From contig NZ_LKBA01000004.1 of the NCBI RefSeq assembly GCF_001307765.1, positions 310,001 to 374,000 on the forward strand: a stretch of 64,000 nt of DNA. Reading direction: 5' to 3'. Origin of the DNA: Aliiroseovarius crassostreae (GTDB lineage Bacteria; Pseudomonadota; Alphaproteobacteria; Rhodobacterales; Rhodobacteraceae). Below the pieces are notes generated by a model. The model did no database searches. It was not told the DNA's origin and saw nothing but the letters and a program-made list of their open reading frames with translations. Each line of letters opens with the position of its first letter. Position 1 is the first letter of the stretch. The translations under genes were made by a program, and so were the position numbers. Shown one piece after another: positions 18,607-28,258 of the stretch.

Positions 18607-19530
18607 ATGGCCGAGATCCTGAAGGTCAGCGGGCTGACCAAGACCTATGATGGCGGGCACCAGGCGCTGAAAGGCGTGGATCTTTCGATTGAAGAAGGTG
18701 AGATCCTGGCCCTGCTTGGTCCAAATGGGGCTGGGAAAACAACTCTTATTTCAATAATTTGCGGGATTGCCACGGCGAGTTCGGGGACAATTTCCGTGGC
18801 CGGGCATGACCATATTCATGAATTTCGGGCGGCGCGGGGCCTGATTGGGCTGGTGCCACAGGAAATCAATCTGGAACCGTTTGAGACGGTGATGAATACG
18901 GTGCGGTTTTCGCGTGGGTTGTTTGGCAAGCCACGTGATGACGCGCGGATTGAGGAGATCCTGAAACTGCTCTCTCTTTATGACAAGCGCAACAACCGCA
19001 TCATGACCCTGTCAGGCGGCATGAAACGTCGGGTGCTGATCGCCAAGGCCCTGTGCCATGACCCGCGGATCCTGTTTCTGGATGAACCCACGGCGGGCGT
19101 GGATGTGGAACTGCGCAAGGACATGTGGGAGATCGTGGCGCGTCTGAAAGAGACCGGCGTGACCATCATCCTCACCACCCATTACATCGAAGAGGCCGAG
19201 GCGATGGCCGACCGGATCGGGGTGATTTCCAAGGGGGAAATCCTGCTGATCGAAGAGAAGGACGCGCTGATCAAACGGCTGGGGCGCAAGGAATTACATA
19301 TCGAGCTTTCGGATCCGATCGAGGAATTGCCGCCCTCGCTGGCGGGCAAGGGGGTGACCATGGAAAATGGCCACCTGATCTACACCTATAACACGCAGGC
19401 CAACAGCACCGGGATTACCGGCCTCTTGGCGGATCTGCGCGCGGCCGGGCTGCATATGGTGGACCTGTCGACCAAGCAAAGCTCGCTTGAAGAGATCTTT
19501 GTCGATCTCGTGAAGGAGGATGCGGCATGA
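18607..19530 (+). CDS. ABC-2 exporter ATP-binding protein
   Basis: A 307-residue ATPase. Walker A is GPNGAGKTT (residues 38-46), the signature is LSGGMKRR, Walker [13 protein letters not shown], and the switch histidine is in [16 protein letters not shown]. It resembles the NodI/DrrA/YadG class of drug, polysaccharide or lipid exporters. ATG 18607 follows ACAGGAG. It overlaps the permease by ATGA, so this is a two-gene exporter with an unknown substrate. Confidence 0.92.
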   Translation: MAEILKVSGLTKTYDGGHQALKGVDLSIEEGEILALLGPNGAGKTTLISIICGIATASSGTISVAGHDHIHEFRAARGLIGLVPQEINLEPFETVMNTVRFSRGLFGKPRDDARIEEILKLLSLYDKRNNRIMTLSGGMKRRVLIAKALCHDPRILFLDEPTAGVDVELRKDMWEIVARLKETGVTIILTTHYIEEAEAMADRIGVISKGEILLIEEKDALIKRLGRKELHIELSDPIEELPPSLAGKGVTMENGHLIYTYNTQANSTGITGLLADLRAAGLHMVDLSTKQSSLEEIFVDLVKEDAA

Positions 19531-20288
19531 ACTGGAATGCAATTGCAGCCATCTATCGCTTTGAAATGGCGCGGGCATTTCGCACTTTGGCGCAGTCGGT
19601 CATATCCCCGGTCCTGTCCACCTCGCTTTATTTCGTGGTGTTTGGCGCGGCCATCGGGTCGCGGATCGACCAGGTCGAGGGGGTGAGCTATGGCGCCTTC
19701 ATCGTGCCGGGCCTGATCATGCTGACGGTGCTGACGCAGGCCACGACAAACGCGAGTTTCGGGATCTATTTCCCGAAATTCATCGGCACGGTTTACGAGC
19801 TCCTCTCGGCGCCGGTGTCTTTTGTCGAGATTGTGATCGGCTATGTGGGAGCGGCTGCGACCAAGGCGCTGATGATCGGGTTGATCATCTTTGCCACCGC
19901 GCATTTCTTTGTTGATCTGACCATTGCGCACCCGATCTGGATGATCACGTTTCTGGTGATGACCTGTCTCAGTTTTTCTTTGCTCGGGTTCATCATCGGG
20001 ATCTGGGCGAAAAACTTTGAACAACTTCAACTGGTGCCGCTTTTGGTGATCACGCCTCTCGTATTCCTTGGCGGCTCTTTTTACTCGATCTCGATGCTGC
20101 CGCCGGTTTGGCAGACCATCACGCTGTTCAACCCGGTGGTCTATCTGATCTCCGGCTTCCGCTGGGCGTTTTTTGACGTGGCTGACGTGTCGGTGGTCTG
20201 GTCGGTGGTGGCCATTGTCGGGTTCATGAGCGCGTGTCTCCTGGCCATTGGCTGGATTTTCCGCACCGGCTGGCGGCTGCGCAGTTGA
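19527..20288 (+). CDS. ABC-2 type transporter permease
   Basis: A 253-residue inner-membrane subunit with six hydrophobic segments. After a short cytoplasmic helix ([16 protein letters not shown]) comes [23 protein letters not shown], typical of the YadH/DrrB class, and a late [21 protein letters not shown] block that is the ABC-2 signature region. It is coupled to the ATPase gene by ATGA overlap. The pair makes a homodimeric-type exporter with unknown cargo. Confidence 0.92.
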   Translation: MNWNAIAAIYRFEMARAFRTLAQSVISPVLSTSLYFVVFGAAIGSRIDQVEGVSYGAFIVPGLIMLTVLTQATTNASFGIYFPKFIGTVYELLSAPVSFVEIVIGYVGAAATKALMIGLIIFATAHFFVDLTIAHPIWMITFLVMTCLSFSLLGFIIGIWAKNFEQLQLVPLLVITPLVFLGGSFYSISMLPPVWQTITLFNPVVYLISGFRWAFFDVADVSVVWSVVAIVGFMSACLLAIGWIFRTGWRLRS

Positions 20289-20380
20289 TCCCGGTGTTCG
20301 ATCCAGGAAATATCACTGACGGGGAGAAACCCCCCGTCTCAACCCTTGAGACCAACCCGCAGGCAGATTACATCACCCCC

Positions 20381-21178
20381 ATGGTAAAGCTGATCCCCTT
20401 CCTGAAACGCCCGCCCACGGTTGCGGTGATCCGCCTGCAGGGCATGATCGCCAGCGGCAATCGCGGGCAGCTGAACGATGTCTCCATGGCCCCCGCGATC
20501 GAGCGCGCCTTTCGCAAGGGGAAACCCAGCGCGGTGGCGCTGGTGATCAATTCTCCGGGCGGCTCGCCGGTGCAATCCAGCCTGATCGCCGCCCGCATCC
20601 GCCGGTTGGCAGCGGAAAAAAATGTGCCAGTGGTGGCCTTTGTCGAAGATGTGGCCGCCTCGGGCGGCTATTGGCTGGCGACGGCGGCGGATGAGATCTT
20701 GGTGGATGAAAACTCGGTTGTCGGCTCCATCGGCGTGATCTCGGCGGGCTTTGGTCTGACGGGCCTGATCGAGAAGCTGGGCGTGGACCGGCGGGTTTAC
20801 ACGGCGGGCAGATCCAAATCACAGCTGGACCCGTTCCGCCCGGAAAACCCCGAAGATGTCGAACGCCTGAAAAGGCTGCTTGACGATATCCACGTGAATT
20901 TCAAGACCCAGGTGGAAACCCGCCGGGCTGGCAAATTGCCGGAAGGCGAAGACCTGTTTACCGGCGAGATCTGGCTGGGGCGCAAGGCCATCGAGAAAGG
21001 GCTGGTGGACGGGATCGGCCATCTGGTGCCCGCAATGAAGGCGCGGTTTGGCGACAAGGTGCGCTTCCGTGTCTATGGCGTCCGACGCGGGATCCTGTCC
21101 CGCTTTGGCCTGCGCCTGATGAATGACGCGATCACCCAGATCGAGGAGCGCGCGGAATATGCGCGGTTTGGCCTTTAA
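20381..21178 (+). CDS. S49-family signal-peptide-peptidase-like serine protease (SppA/SohB type)
   Basis: A 265-residue protease of the short SppA class. The catalytic serine is S94 in EDVAASGGYWLATAADEI and the general-base lysine is K146 in GRSKSQLDPF. INSPGGSP forms the oxyanion region. No N-terminal membrane helix is evident, unlike many SppA proteins, so it may act on the cytoplasmic face. The start at ATG 20381 gives the conserved MVKLIPFLKRPPTVAVIRL opening; upstream in-frame sequence overlaps the permease. It leads a tight four-gene operon. Confidence 0.88.
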   Translation: MVKLIPFLKRPPTVAVIRLQGMIASGNRGQLNDVSMAPAIERAFRKGKPSAVALVINSPGGSPVQSSLIAARIRRLAAEKNVPVVAFVEDVAASGGYWLATAADEILVDENSVVGSIGVISAGFGLTGLIEKLGVDRRVYTAGRSKSQLDPFRPENPEDVERLKRLLDDIHVNFKTQVETRRAGKLPEGEDLFTGEIWLGRKAIEKGLVDGIGHLVPAMKARFGDKVRFRVYGVRRGILSRFGLRLMNDAITQIEERAEYARFGL

Positions 21179-21355
21179 ATGGTGATCAAGATTGTTGTCC
21201 TCTTTCTGGTGGCGATGGGGGTGCTGGCCATGTTCGGCAAGCTCCGCTATCCCGGTCAGAACCGCGTGGACGCAATGAAATGCCCCCGATGCGGGCGGTT
21301 TCTTCTAGGTAAATCCGCCCGGAAGAACGGATGTGAGTGTAGGGGAAAGGGCTGA
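21179..21355 (+). CDS. 58-residue membrane-anchored zinc-ribbon miniprotein
   Basis: A short gene between the peptidase and the antiporter. It starts at ATG 21179 directly after the peptidase stop (TAAATG) and ends four bases before the antiporter TTG. The protein opens with one hydrophobic helix (IVVLFLVAMGVLAMFGKL). A tail follows with CPRCGRF near residue 35 and CEC near residue 52, a likely four-cysteine zinc site. The order membrane helix plus Cys pairs, and its exact fit into the operon, argue that it is real. The function is unknown. Confidence 0.7.
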   Translation: MVIKIVVLFLVAMGVLAMFGKLRYPGQNRVDAMKCPRCGRFLLGKSARKNGCECRGKG

Positions 21356-21358
21356 GCC

Positions 21359-22324
21359 TTGGATCTGATTTTCGCGGCCCTTGGCCTCATTATTCTTTTG
21401 CTCGCAGGCGACAGTCTGGTGCGGGGCGCCGTGAACCTGTCGCTGCGCCTTGGCGTGCCTGCGCTGATCGTGTCGCTGACCATTGTGGCGTTCGGCACCT
21501 CTGCGCCCGAGCTTTTGATTTCGGTGCAGGCCATTCATGAAGGTGTGCCCGGTCTGGCGCTGGGCAATGTGGTGGGGTCAAATACTGCCAATATCCTTCT
21601 GGTGCTGGGGGTGCCCGCCCTTATGCGCGGGCTGTCGACCGGTTCGTGTGACACACGCAAAAGCTATAAACAGATGATGGCGGCCTCGGTCCTGTTTTTC
21701 ATCCTCTGCTTTAATGGCATCATCACCTGGGTGCAGGGCGCGATCCTGCTGTCGGTGCTGGGGCTGATTCTCTATTCGGCCTTTGGCGAGGCGATGTGCC
21801 ATCGCCGCGCCTGCAAGGAAAATCAGGCAGAGCCCTGTGACGAGGATGAAGAGGTCGAAGGGGCGGACCCCGACATGGCCTGGTGGAAGGTGATCCTGTT
21901 CCTGATCCTTGGATTGATCGGCCTGCCTCTCGGGGCGGATCTGCTGGTGGATGCCTCCACAAATATCGCCCGCACCATGGGGGTCTCTGAAACCGTGATC
22001 GGCCTGACCCTTGTGGCCCTTGGCACATCCCTGCCCGAACTGGCCACCACCGTGATGGCGGCCCTGCGCAATCAGGCCGAGGTGGCGCTGGGCAATGTGA
22101 TCGGTTCGAACATGTTCAACCTGCTGGCCATTATCGGTGTGGCGTCCTTTGTGGGGCCGATCCCGGTTGAGCCGGGCATCCTTCAGTTCGATATCTGGGT
22201 GATGCTGGCCGTGTCCGCACTGCTTGCACCCTTCGTGTTCTGGAAATGGCATATGGGCCGGATCTGGGGCGGTATTCTGACATTGCTTTATCTGGTCTAC
22301 GTGTCGATAGTGCTGACCCATTAA
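21359..22324 (+). CDS. CaCA-family Ca2+/Na+ (cation/proton) antiporter
   Basis: A 321-residue antiporter of the YrbG type with about ten membrane helices. The two alpha-repeats are plain: VAFGTSAPELLISVQA followed by LALGNVVGSNTANILLVLG, and VALGTSLPELATTVMA followed by VALGNVIGSNMFNLLAIIG. An acidic loop (EDEEVEGADPD) divides the halves. I use TTG 21359, which begins the natural MDLIFAALGLIILLLAGD sequence. It probably exports Ca2+ in exchange for Na+ or H+. It is followed closely by the SDR gene. Confidence 0.9.
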   Translation: MDLIFAALGLIILLLAGDSLVRGAVNLSLRLGVPALIVSLTIVAFGTSAPELLISVQAIHEGVPGLALGNVVGSNTANILLVLGVPALMRGLSTGSCDTRKSYKQMMAASVLFFILCFNGIITWVQGAILLSVLGLILYSAFGEAMCHRRACKENQAEPCDEDEEVEGADPDMAWWKVILFLILGLIGLPLGADLLVDASTNIARTMGVSETVIGLTLVALGTSLPELATTVMAALRNQAEVALGNVIGSNMFNLLAIIGVASFVGPIPVEPGILQFDIWVMLAVSALLAPFVFWKWHMGRIWGGILTLLYLVYVSIVLTH

Positions 22325-22343
22325 CCCCTTGCAGGAGTGCGCG

Positions 22344-23141
22344 ATGACAGAGCGGATGACAAAACGGGCTTTGGTCACCGGGGCAGGGGCCCGGCTTGGT
22401 CGCGCAATGGCGTTGGAACTGGCGCGTCAGGGATATGACGTGGCGGTGCATTATGCGGCCTCTGCCAGTGGGGCGGAAGAGACCGCCGCGATGATCCGCG
22501 ACCTTGGCCGGAACGCGGTGACGCTTCAGGCGGATCTGCTGGATATGCGGGCGGCAGAAATGCTGGTCCCGCAGGCGGCCGAGGCATTGGGCGGCCCGCT
22601 TTCTACGCTGGTCAACAATGCGTCGGTGTTTGAATACGACACTATTTCGACCGCCACGCAAGACAGCTGGGACCGTCATATCAATTCCAACCTGCGGGCC
22701 CCGTTTTTTATGATCCAGTCTTTTGCCGCACAGGTGCCAGAGGCGGTGATGGATGAAAATGGGGAACCCGTCGCGCGCGCCGTGGTGGTGAATATGCTGG
22801 ATCAGAGGATCAAGAAACTGACCCCGGAATTCATGACCTACACGCTGGCCAAAGCCGGGCTTTGGACCCTCACCCAGACAGCAGCCCAGGGGCTTGCACC
22901 CCATGTGCGGGTCAACGGAATTGCGCCGGGACCCACCCTGATCGGGCACCGCCAGTCCGAGGCACATTTTGCAGCGCAACGTGCGGGCACGGTGCTGGGG
23001 CGTGGTGCGGGAACCATGGATATCGTGGCCGCGTTTTCCTACCTTCTGAACGCGCCGTCGGTGACCGGTCAGGTGATTGCCGTGGATGGCGGCCAGCATC
23101 TTGGCTGGAAAACGCCGGATATTCGCGGGGTCGAAAAGTAA
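22344..23141 (+). CDS. short-chain dehydrogenase, pteridine-reductase-like
   Basis: A 265-residue classical SDR. The cofactor loop is GAGARLGRAMA, of the TGxxxRxG form typical of pteridine reductases and FolM, in place of the usual TGxxxGxG. NNAS is the NAG-type block and YTLAKAG the catalytic YxxxK. The C-terminus VTGQVIAVDGGQHLGW is normal for the family. ATG 22344 sits six bases after CAGGAG. A role in reducing a pterin such as dihydromonapterin is plausible but not shown. It ends the peptidase-miniprotein-antiporter operon. Confidence 0.85.
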   Translation: MTERMTKRALVTGAGARLGRAMALELARQGYDVAVHYAASASGAEETAAMIRDLGRNAVTLQADLLDMRAAEMLVPQAAEALGGPLSTLVNNASVFEYDTISTATQDSWDRHINSNLRAPFFMIQSFAAQVPEAVMDENGEPVARAVVVNMLDQRIKKLTPEFMTYTLAKAGLWTLTQTAAQGLAPHVRVNGIAPGPTLIGHRQSEAHFAAQRAGTVLGRGAGTMDIVAAFSYLLNAPSVTGQVIAVDGGQHLGWKTPDIRGVEK

Positions 23142-23143
23142 CC

Positions 23144-23258
23144 TCAAGCGGTTCGACTTTCACCTGTGACAGAGAAAAATCGAATCGCAGCAAGAGAGAT
23201 CAATGTCGAGGGCGTTTCGGAAGAAACATGTGTTCCAAGTTTATTCCGAAACGCTTTA
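23144..23258 (-). repeat. family 2 repeat, copy A (inverted orientation)
   Basis: About 115 bases, starting two bases after the SDR stop. It has degraded AAGCGGTTCGACTTT at the left, GGGCGTTTCGGAAGAAAC in the middle and CCGAAACGCTTTA at the right. The internal GCAAGAGAGATCAATGTCG matches the reverse complement of copies B and D. It is the most diverged copy. Confidence 0.65.
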
Positions 23259-23560
23259 GGGAAGGCGAAACTGTACGAGCGGTCCAAAGTTGTGCACCTG
23301 TTCAATTCTTCCCTAGTGGCAACTATCTTTTTTGTAATGAAATCAAAACATTACAAAATGTTCATATTTTTTTCATTAAATATCAGTCACTTAGAAAAGT
23401 GCCTAAAAAATAGGCAAGCTAAAGGGGAGGGTGTAAAATAAGGGAAATCCCTGCAGTCTCGCAGGTAATCCTCAGACTTATCCACAGATTTTGTGGGCAT
23501 GTTTTCCCTTGCCTCTCGCACGGTAAGATTGCAGTCAGCAAAAGATTCGCACAGGACACC
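23259..23560. promoter_or_regulatory. AT-rich palindrome cluster upstream of uvrC
   Basis: This gap is far more AT-rich than the genome. It holds a perfect 10-bp inverted repeat TTTTGTAATG/CATTACAAAA (23330-23358, 9-base loop), a 6-bp palindrome TGCCTA/TAGGCA around A5 (23400-23416) and a perfect DnaA box TTATCCACA (23478-23486). No convincing gene is seen. It is a likely regulatory region for uvrC; the binding factors are unknown. Confidence 0.45.
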
Positions 23561-25483
23561 ATGGATCAGGATCGTACGTCAGACAGTGCCACCAACCGGC
23601 CCGATGTCACCCCCGCCCCCGACGCCAAACCCAGGCCGGCCGGGCATGAGGTGATCCAGTCATATCTGCGCCTGCTGGACGGGTCGCCGGGTGTCTATCG
23701 CATGCTCGATGAAAAGGGGCGGGTGCTTTATGTGGGCAAGGCGCGAAACCTGAAAAAACGGGTGTCGAACTATGCCAAGCCCAGCGGGCACTCTGCGCGG
23801 ATCGCACGGATGATCAGCCAGACCGCCTCGATGATGTTTCTGACCACCAGGACAGAGACCGAGGCGCTGCTCCTGGAGCAGAACCTGATCAAACAATTGA
23901 AACCGCATTTCAACGTGCTCCTGCGCGATGACAAAAGCTTTCCGAACATTCTCGTCACGGATCATGACTTCCCGATGATCAAGAAACATCGCGGTGCGCG
24001 GAAAGAAAAAGGGCAGTATTTCGGCCCCTTTGCCAGCGCGGATGCGGTGAACCGCACGCTGAACCAGCTGCAGCGCGTGTTCCTTTTGCGCAATTGCTCG
24101 GATGCGATGTTTGCCAGTCGCACCCGGCCTTGCCTGCAATTCCAGATCAAACGCTGTGCGGGCCCCTGCGTGGATCGCATCTCGAAAGAGGATTATGCCG
24201 GGCTGGTCAGCGAGGCGCAGGATTTCCTGTCCGGGCGCACCACCAAGATGCAGGGCGATCTGGCGGCCGAGATGCAGGCGGCGTCAGAGGCGATGCAGTT
24301 TGAAAAGGCCGCGGTCCTGCGCGACCGGATCAAGGCCCTTACCCAGGTGCAGCAATCGCAGGGCATCAACCCGCGCGGCGTGGGGGAGGCGGATGTGATC
24401 GCACTGCATATGGATGGCGGACAGGCCTGTGTGCAGGTCTTTTTCATTCGCGCCCATCAGAACTGGGGCAATCGTGATTTCTATCCGCGCGTGGGCAATG
24501 GGCGTGATGCGGTCAGTGCGGGGGAGGTTTTGCAGGCGTTTGTCGGACAGTTTTACGACCAGAAAGAGCCGCCACGCCTGATCCTCCTGTCAGATCCGCT
24601 GGATGATCAGGACCTGATGGAAGAGGCGCTGAGTGAGAAGCTGGGCCGCAAGGTTGAAATTGCCGTGCCGTTGCGGGGCGAAAAATCCGAACTTGTCGCC
24701 GGGGCGCAGCGCAATGCCCGCGAAAGCCTGGGCCGCAGGATGGCGGAAAGCGCCACACAGGCGCGGCTCTTGAAAGGGCTGGCCGAGGCGTTTGACCTCG
24801 ACACCCCGCCCGCCCGGATCGAGGTCTATGACAACTCGCATATCCAGGGGGCACATGCGGTGGGGGCAATGATTGTTGCCGGTCCCGAAGGGTTTTTGAA
24901 AAGCCAGTATCGCAAATTCAACATCAAGGGGGAGGAGCTCACGCCGGGGGATGATTTCGGCATGATGAAAGAGGTGCTGAACAGACGGTTCAAACGGTTG
25001 CTCAAGGAAGATCCCGACCGGCAGGAGGGGCATTGGCCGGACCTTTTGCTGATTGATGGCGGGGCCGGGCAGGTCAGCGCGGTCCATGAGATCATGCAGG
25101 AGATGGGGGTGACCGACATTCCGATGGTCGGGGTGGCAAAAGGTGTGGATCGGGATCATGGCAAGGAAGAATTTCACCGCATCGGACAGCGCCCCTTCGC
25201 GCTTGGGCGCACCGACCCGGTGCTCTATTTCATCCAGCGCATGCGGGATGAGGCACACCGGTTTGCCATTGGCACCCACCGGGCCAAACGCGCCAAGGCA
25301 CAGGGGGCAACGCCGCTGGATGAGGTGCCGGGTGTGGGGGCGGCCCGCAAGCGCGCGCTTCTGGCGCATTTCGGCTCTGCCAAGGCCGTGTCGCGCGCGG
25401 GGCTTGAGGACCTCAAAGCTGTTGATGGAATTTCAGAAAGTCTGGCCGAAACCATCTATGCCTTCTTCCATGACCGGTCGTGA
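23561..25483 (+). CDS. uvrC: UvrABC excinuclease subunit C
   Basis: A 640-residue nucleotide-excision repair endonuclease that cuts both sides of a lesion. The GIY-YIG 3' nuclease is at about residues 45-125 ([21 protein letters not shown]), the UvrB-binding UVR motif at about 245-260 ([15 protein letters not shown]), the RNase-H-like 5' nuclease at about 425-530 ([17 protein letters not shown] and LLIDGGAGQ), and the terminal helix-hairpin-helix DNA-binding region is [17 protein letters not shown]. The N-terminus has a 30-residue Pro-rich extension. The start is ATG 23561 behind CACAGGA. It leads a uvrC-pgsA-moaD-moaE run. Confidence 0.97.
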   Translation: MDQDRTSDSATNRPDVTPAPDAKPRPAGHEVIQSYLRLLDGSPGVYRMLDEKGRVLYVGKARNLKKRVSNYAKPSGHSARIARMISQTASMMFLTTRTETEALLLEQNLIKQLKPHFNVLLRDDKSFPNILVTDHDFPMIKKHRGARKEKGQYFGPFASADAVNRTLNQLQRVFLLRNCSDAMFASRTRPCLQFQIKRCAGPCVDRISKEDYAGLVSEAQDFLSGRTTKMQGDLAAEMQAASEAMQFEKAAVLRDRIKALTQVQQSQGINPRGVGEADVIALHMDGGQACVQVFFIRAHQNWGNRDFYPRVGNGRDAVSAGEVLQAFVGQFYDQKEPPRLILLSDPLDDQDLMEEALSEKLGRKVEIAVPLRGEKSELVAGAQRNARESLGRRMAESATQARLLKGLAEAFDLDTPPARIEVYDNSHIQGAHAVGAMIVAGPEGFLKSQYRKFNIKGEELTPGDDFGMMKEVLNRRFKRLLKEDPDRQEGHWPDLLLIDGGAGQVSAVHEIMQEMGVTDIPMVGVAKGVDRDHGKEEFHRIGQRPFALGRTDPVLYFIQRMRDEAHRFAIGTHRAKRAKAQGATPLDEVPGVGAARKRALLAHFGSAKAVSRAGLEDLKAVDGISESLAETIYAFFHDRS

Positions 25484-25501
25484 CGCGTTAAGGGTTATGC
25501 C

Positions 25502-26176
25502 ATGAGATGGACACTTCCCAATATCCTGACCGTTGCCCGGCTGATCGCAGCCCCGCTGGTCCCCGTGATGTTCCTCTATTTCGCCCGGCCCTGGGCGGAT
25601 TGGTATGCGATGATCCTGTTTATCGTCGCCTCGATCACCGATTACCTTGATGGGTATCTGGCGCGGGCCTGGAAATTGGAAAGCCTGTTTGGCGCCGCGA
25701 TGGATCCGATTGCCGACAAGGCGATGGTGCTGATCGCGCTTCTGGTGATCAATGGCTATGCGGGCATGACCCCATGGATCCTTCTGCCCTCTGCGCTGAT
25801 CATCTACCGCGAGGTGTTCGTGTCCGGCCTGCGAGAGACCCTTGGCGACAAGGCCCGTGCGCTGAAAGTGACCAATCTGGCCAAGTGGAAAACCACCGTG
25901 CAGATGGTGGCCATCGCGGTTCTGTTTTCGACCGGGATTTTCGAACACAGCCTGCTGGAGCGCACCATTGGTATGGATGACGCCATTGTCGCTGAGATCT
26001 TTGCCGGCACTTTTCCCGATGATCTGGGCTTGAATTTCTATGCGACCGGTCTCGTCTGGTCGACCTATATCGGTGTGTCACTTCTATGGATCGCCGGGAT
26101 CCTGACCATGATCACTGGCTGGGATTACTTCCGAAAGGCGCTGCCCTTCCTGCGTGAGGAGCCTGAAAATGGTTGA
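25502..26176 (+). CDS. pgsA: CDP-diacylglycerol--glycerol-3-phosphate 3-phosphatidyltransferase
   Basis: A 224-residue membrane enzyme making phosphatidylglycerol phosphate, the precursor of PG and cardiolipin. The CDP-alcohol phosphotransferase motif runs from DYLDGYLAR through GAAMDPIADK, with all four aspartates. The opening MRWTLPNILTVARLIAAP is characteristic. It begins 18 bases after uvrC and overlaps moaD by eight bases. Confidence 0.95.
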   Translation: MRWTLPNILTVARLIAAPLVPVMFLYFARPWADWYAMILFIVASITDYLDGYLARAWKLESLFGAAMDPIADKAMVLIALLVINGYAGMTPWILLPSALIIYREVFVSGLRETLGDKARALKVTNLAKWKTTVQMVAIAVLFSTGIFEHSLLERTIGMDDAIVAEIFAGTFPDDLGLNFYATGLVWSTYIGVSLLWIAGILTMITGWDYFRKALPFLREEPENG

Positions 26177-26417
26177 AGTCATGTATTTTGCCTGGGTGCG
26201 CGAACGGGTGGGGGAGCCGCGCGAACAGGTCGACACCAACGCCGCAACTGTGGCGGAGCTGGTCGAGGAACTGCGCGCGCGGGAGCCGCGTTACGCCGAA
26301 GCGTTCAAAGATCTTTCCGCCCTGCGGGTGGCGCTCGATCAGGAGCTGGCGGATTTCGACGCACCGCTCGACGGCGTGCGCGAAGTGGCGTTTTTCCCGC
26401 CCATGACAGGCGGTTGA
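26169..26417 (+). CDS. moaD: molybdopterin synthase sulfur carrier subunit
   Basis: An 82-residue ubiquitin-fold protein ending in FFPPMTGG. The terminal GG is adenylated and thiocarboxylated and gives sulfur to precursor Z. ATG 26169 overlaps the pgsA stop and gives the normal MVEVMYFAWVRERVG start. It pairs with moaE two bases on. No moeB or other moa gene is in view. Confidence 0.95.
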   Translation: MVEVMYFAWVRERVGEPREQVDTNAATVAELVEELRAREPRYAEAFKDLSALRVALDQELADFDAPLDGVREVAFFPPMTGG

Positions 26418-26418
26418 T

Positions 26419-26868
26419 ATGACTGTCCGTGTTCAGAACGAAGAATTTGACCCCAGCGACGAACTCCGTGGGTTTGGGCGCGGTCGCAGTGATGTGGGCG
26501 CCGTGGTCAGCTTTACCGGGGTGGTGCGGGATGATGATGGGTCGCTCGACCGGATGGAAATCGAACATTATCCCGGCATGACCGAAAAGGCGATTGCCGC
26601 TATGGTGGATCAGGCGTCCGGACGTTGGCAACTGGCAGATTGCCTTGTCATCCATCGGCATGGGCCGATGCGCCCCGGAGACCAGATCATGATGGTGGCC
26701 ACCGCCGCCAAACACCGGGTGGCCGCGTTCGAGGCGGCAGAGTTTCTGATGGATTACCTGAAATCCCGCGCGCCCTTCTGGAAAAAAGAGTTCACGCGGG
26801 CTGGGGCAACGTCATGGGTGGATGCCAAGGTCAATGATGAAGAGGCGCTGAAGCGCTGGTCGGAATAA
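26419..26868 (+). CDS. moaE: molybdopterin synthase catalytic subunit
   Basis: A 149-residue MoaE, which with MoaD converts cyclic pyranopterin to molybdopterin. Family blocks are GAVVSFTGVVRD, IEHYPGMTEKAI, IHRHGPMRPGDQIM and the catalytic-lysine region LKSRAPFWKKEF. ATG 26419 is one base after the moaD stop, so the two subunits are made together. Confidence 0.96.
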   Translation: MTVRVQNEEFDPSDELRGFGRGRSDVGAVVSFTGVVRDDDGSLDRMEIEHYPGMTEKAIAAMVDQASGRWQLADCLVIHRHGPMRPGDQIMMVATAAKHRVAAFEAAEFLMDYLKSRAPFWKKEFTRAGATSWVDAKVNDEEALKRWSE

Positions 26869-26966
26869 GTTGGTCGGAATAATCAGGGCGGCCCGCTTCT
26901 GGCCATCCGCTGGCTATCCGAAGGGGGGCTTTTGCACGTGGGCCCGCGAACGTTCTCACCTGAGTT

Positions 26967-27332
26967 TCAAGCTTCGTACACCACCCGCAGGCGGGGCTGT
27001 TTTTCGCGCTTCAGAGTGGCATCCGCATCCAGTTCCCGGATCGGCGTATCATCGTCCGGGATCTCGCCTTTCTGCAGCAGGTCCAGAAAGCGACCGCAAC
27101 ATACCCGCAGGAACGAGGCGAAACTGCCCTCGGTATGATCGGCGTCGATCGCTTCGAAATACAGCGTGTTGACCAGCTGCTCAGTATTCATTCCGTCCCG
27201 GCGGGCAATCCGCTCCAGTACGTCCCAGTAGAAATTCTCGATCTCAAGCGACAAAAGCGCCCCGTCCACGCGGAACACACGGGTGTTGCTTTCCCAAAAG
27301 GATGTGTCAGCTCCGACAAACAGACGGCACAT
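26967..27332 (-). CDS. ribbon-helix-helix domain protein (RHH_4-like)
   Basis: A 121-residue protein whose centre, DGALLSLEIENFYWDVLERIARRDGMNTEQLVNTLYFE, matches the RHH_4 type ribbon-helix-helix: a short strand, then two helices. An acidic C-terminal half includes SFLRVCCGRFLDLL. It is probably a small DNA-binding regulator, but there is no toxin partner or divergent target beside it, so its target is unknown. It is convergent with moaE. Confidence 0.75.
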   Translation of the reverse strand: MCRLFVGADTSFWESNTRVFRVDGALLSLEIENFYWDVLERIARRDGMNTEQLVNTLYFEAIDADHTEGSFASFLRVCCGRFLDLLQKGEIPDDDTPIRELDADATLKREKQPRLRVVYEA

Positions 27333-27510
27333 GGGGGGACCTCCGACCTGAAACTAAAAATCATGTCTCTCGACTGGTGACATTTTACACCAAACTGTTT
27401 GCAAAGCGACCGGAGAAATCTGCTTTTACGCTAGGGCGTTTTCCGACCCGGAAACGGAAGGGATAAATAGGGGCAAGATCATCGCGGATCGGGCCGCCAC
27501 CGGCCCGGCG

Positions 27511-28203
27511 TCAGCTGCGCTCGGGAATGATCTGTTGCGCAATCCCCGCCCCCAACAGGTAGATCGAGGTCAGAACCAGCCCCCAATGGGCCCAGCTTTC
27601 CGGATGGAACTCCACCCAGGCGGCCCAGCCAGCAAAAAAGGTCCAGGCCAGTGCCACCGGAAGGCTGACGCTCCGCCAGCGTTTTGTCCGGGTCGGGTGG
27701 ATGAATTTCAGCGGAAAGAACATGGCGATGGCAAGGGTGACTACAAGCCCCAGCATCAGCCAGAAACTGGGCTCGGTGGCGAACAGGACAATGATCAGCA
27801 TATTCCAGCAACCGGGGAAGCCGGAAAAGGAATTGTCCTTTGTTTTCATGCGTGTGTCCGCAAAATACACAACCGAGGTGAAGGTGATCACAATGATCGC
27901 CGCCCAGCCGGTCCAGCCGGGCATCAGCCCCGATTTGAACAGCGCATAGGCCGGGATGAACACATAGGTCAGATAGTCGATGATCAGATCCATCAACACC
28001 CCGTCATATTGCGGGGCATTGACCTTGACATCGTAATGGCGCGCCAGAGGTCCATCGACCCCGTCCACGGCAAAGGCCACGACAAGCCAGACAAACATCA
28101 GCCCCCATTTCTCATCCACCGCTGCCAGCATCGCCAGCATGGCGAAAACGGCACCAGTGGCGGTGAGCAGATGGACGAGCAGGGCTTTTGTACGAATATC
28201 CAT
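27511..28203 (-). CDS. pcs: phosphatidylcholine synthase
   Basis: A 230-residue membrane enzyme that condenses CDP-diacylglycerol with choline to make phosphatidylcholine, a pathway typical of alphaproteobacteria. The CDP-alcohol motif is in VDGVDGPLARHYDV...YDGVLMDLIIDY, and eight hydrophobic segments are visible. LLVHLLTATGAVFAMLAML is the usual opening. I start at ATG 28203 behind CAAGGG; the longer reading from 28320 runs back into xerC and adds a Pro-rich, non-family stretch. Confidence 0.93.
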   Translation of the reverse strand: MDIRTKALLVHLLTATGAVFAMLAMLAAVDEKWGLMFVWLVVAFAVDGVDGPLARHYDVKVNAPQYDGVLMDLIIDYLTYVFIPAYALFKSGLMPGWTGWAAIIVITFTSVVYFADTRMKTKDNSFSGFPGCWNMLIIVLFATEPSFWLMLGLVVTLAIAMFFPLKFIHPTRTKRWRSVSLPVALAWTFFAGWAAWVEFHPESWAHWGLVLTSIYLLGAGIAQQIIPERS

Positions 28204-28258
28204 GCGGCCCTTGTGCCGGAAAAGCGGGCTGGAAGAAAGGGGGAAGGTTGAGATTGTA

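Noticed and set aside
23166-23441. A 91-codon plus frame after the SDR gene
   Set aside because: It begins inside repeat copy A and runs into AT-rich intergenic DNA with no domain or ribosome site. I treat the region as regulatory.
23478-23486. A replication origin at the perfect DnaA box
   Set aside because: Only one exact box, with no cluster and no dnaA, dnaN, parA or repABC gene nearby.
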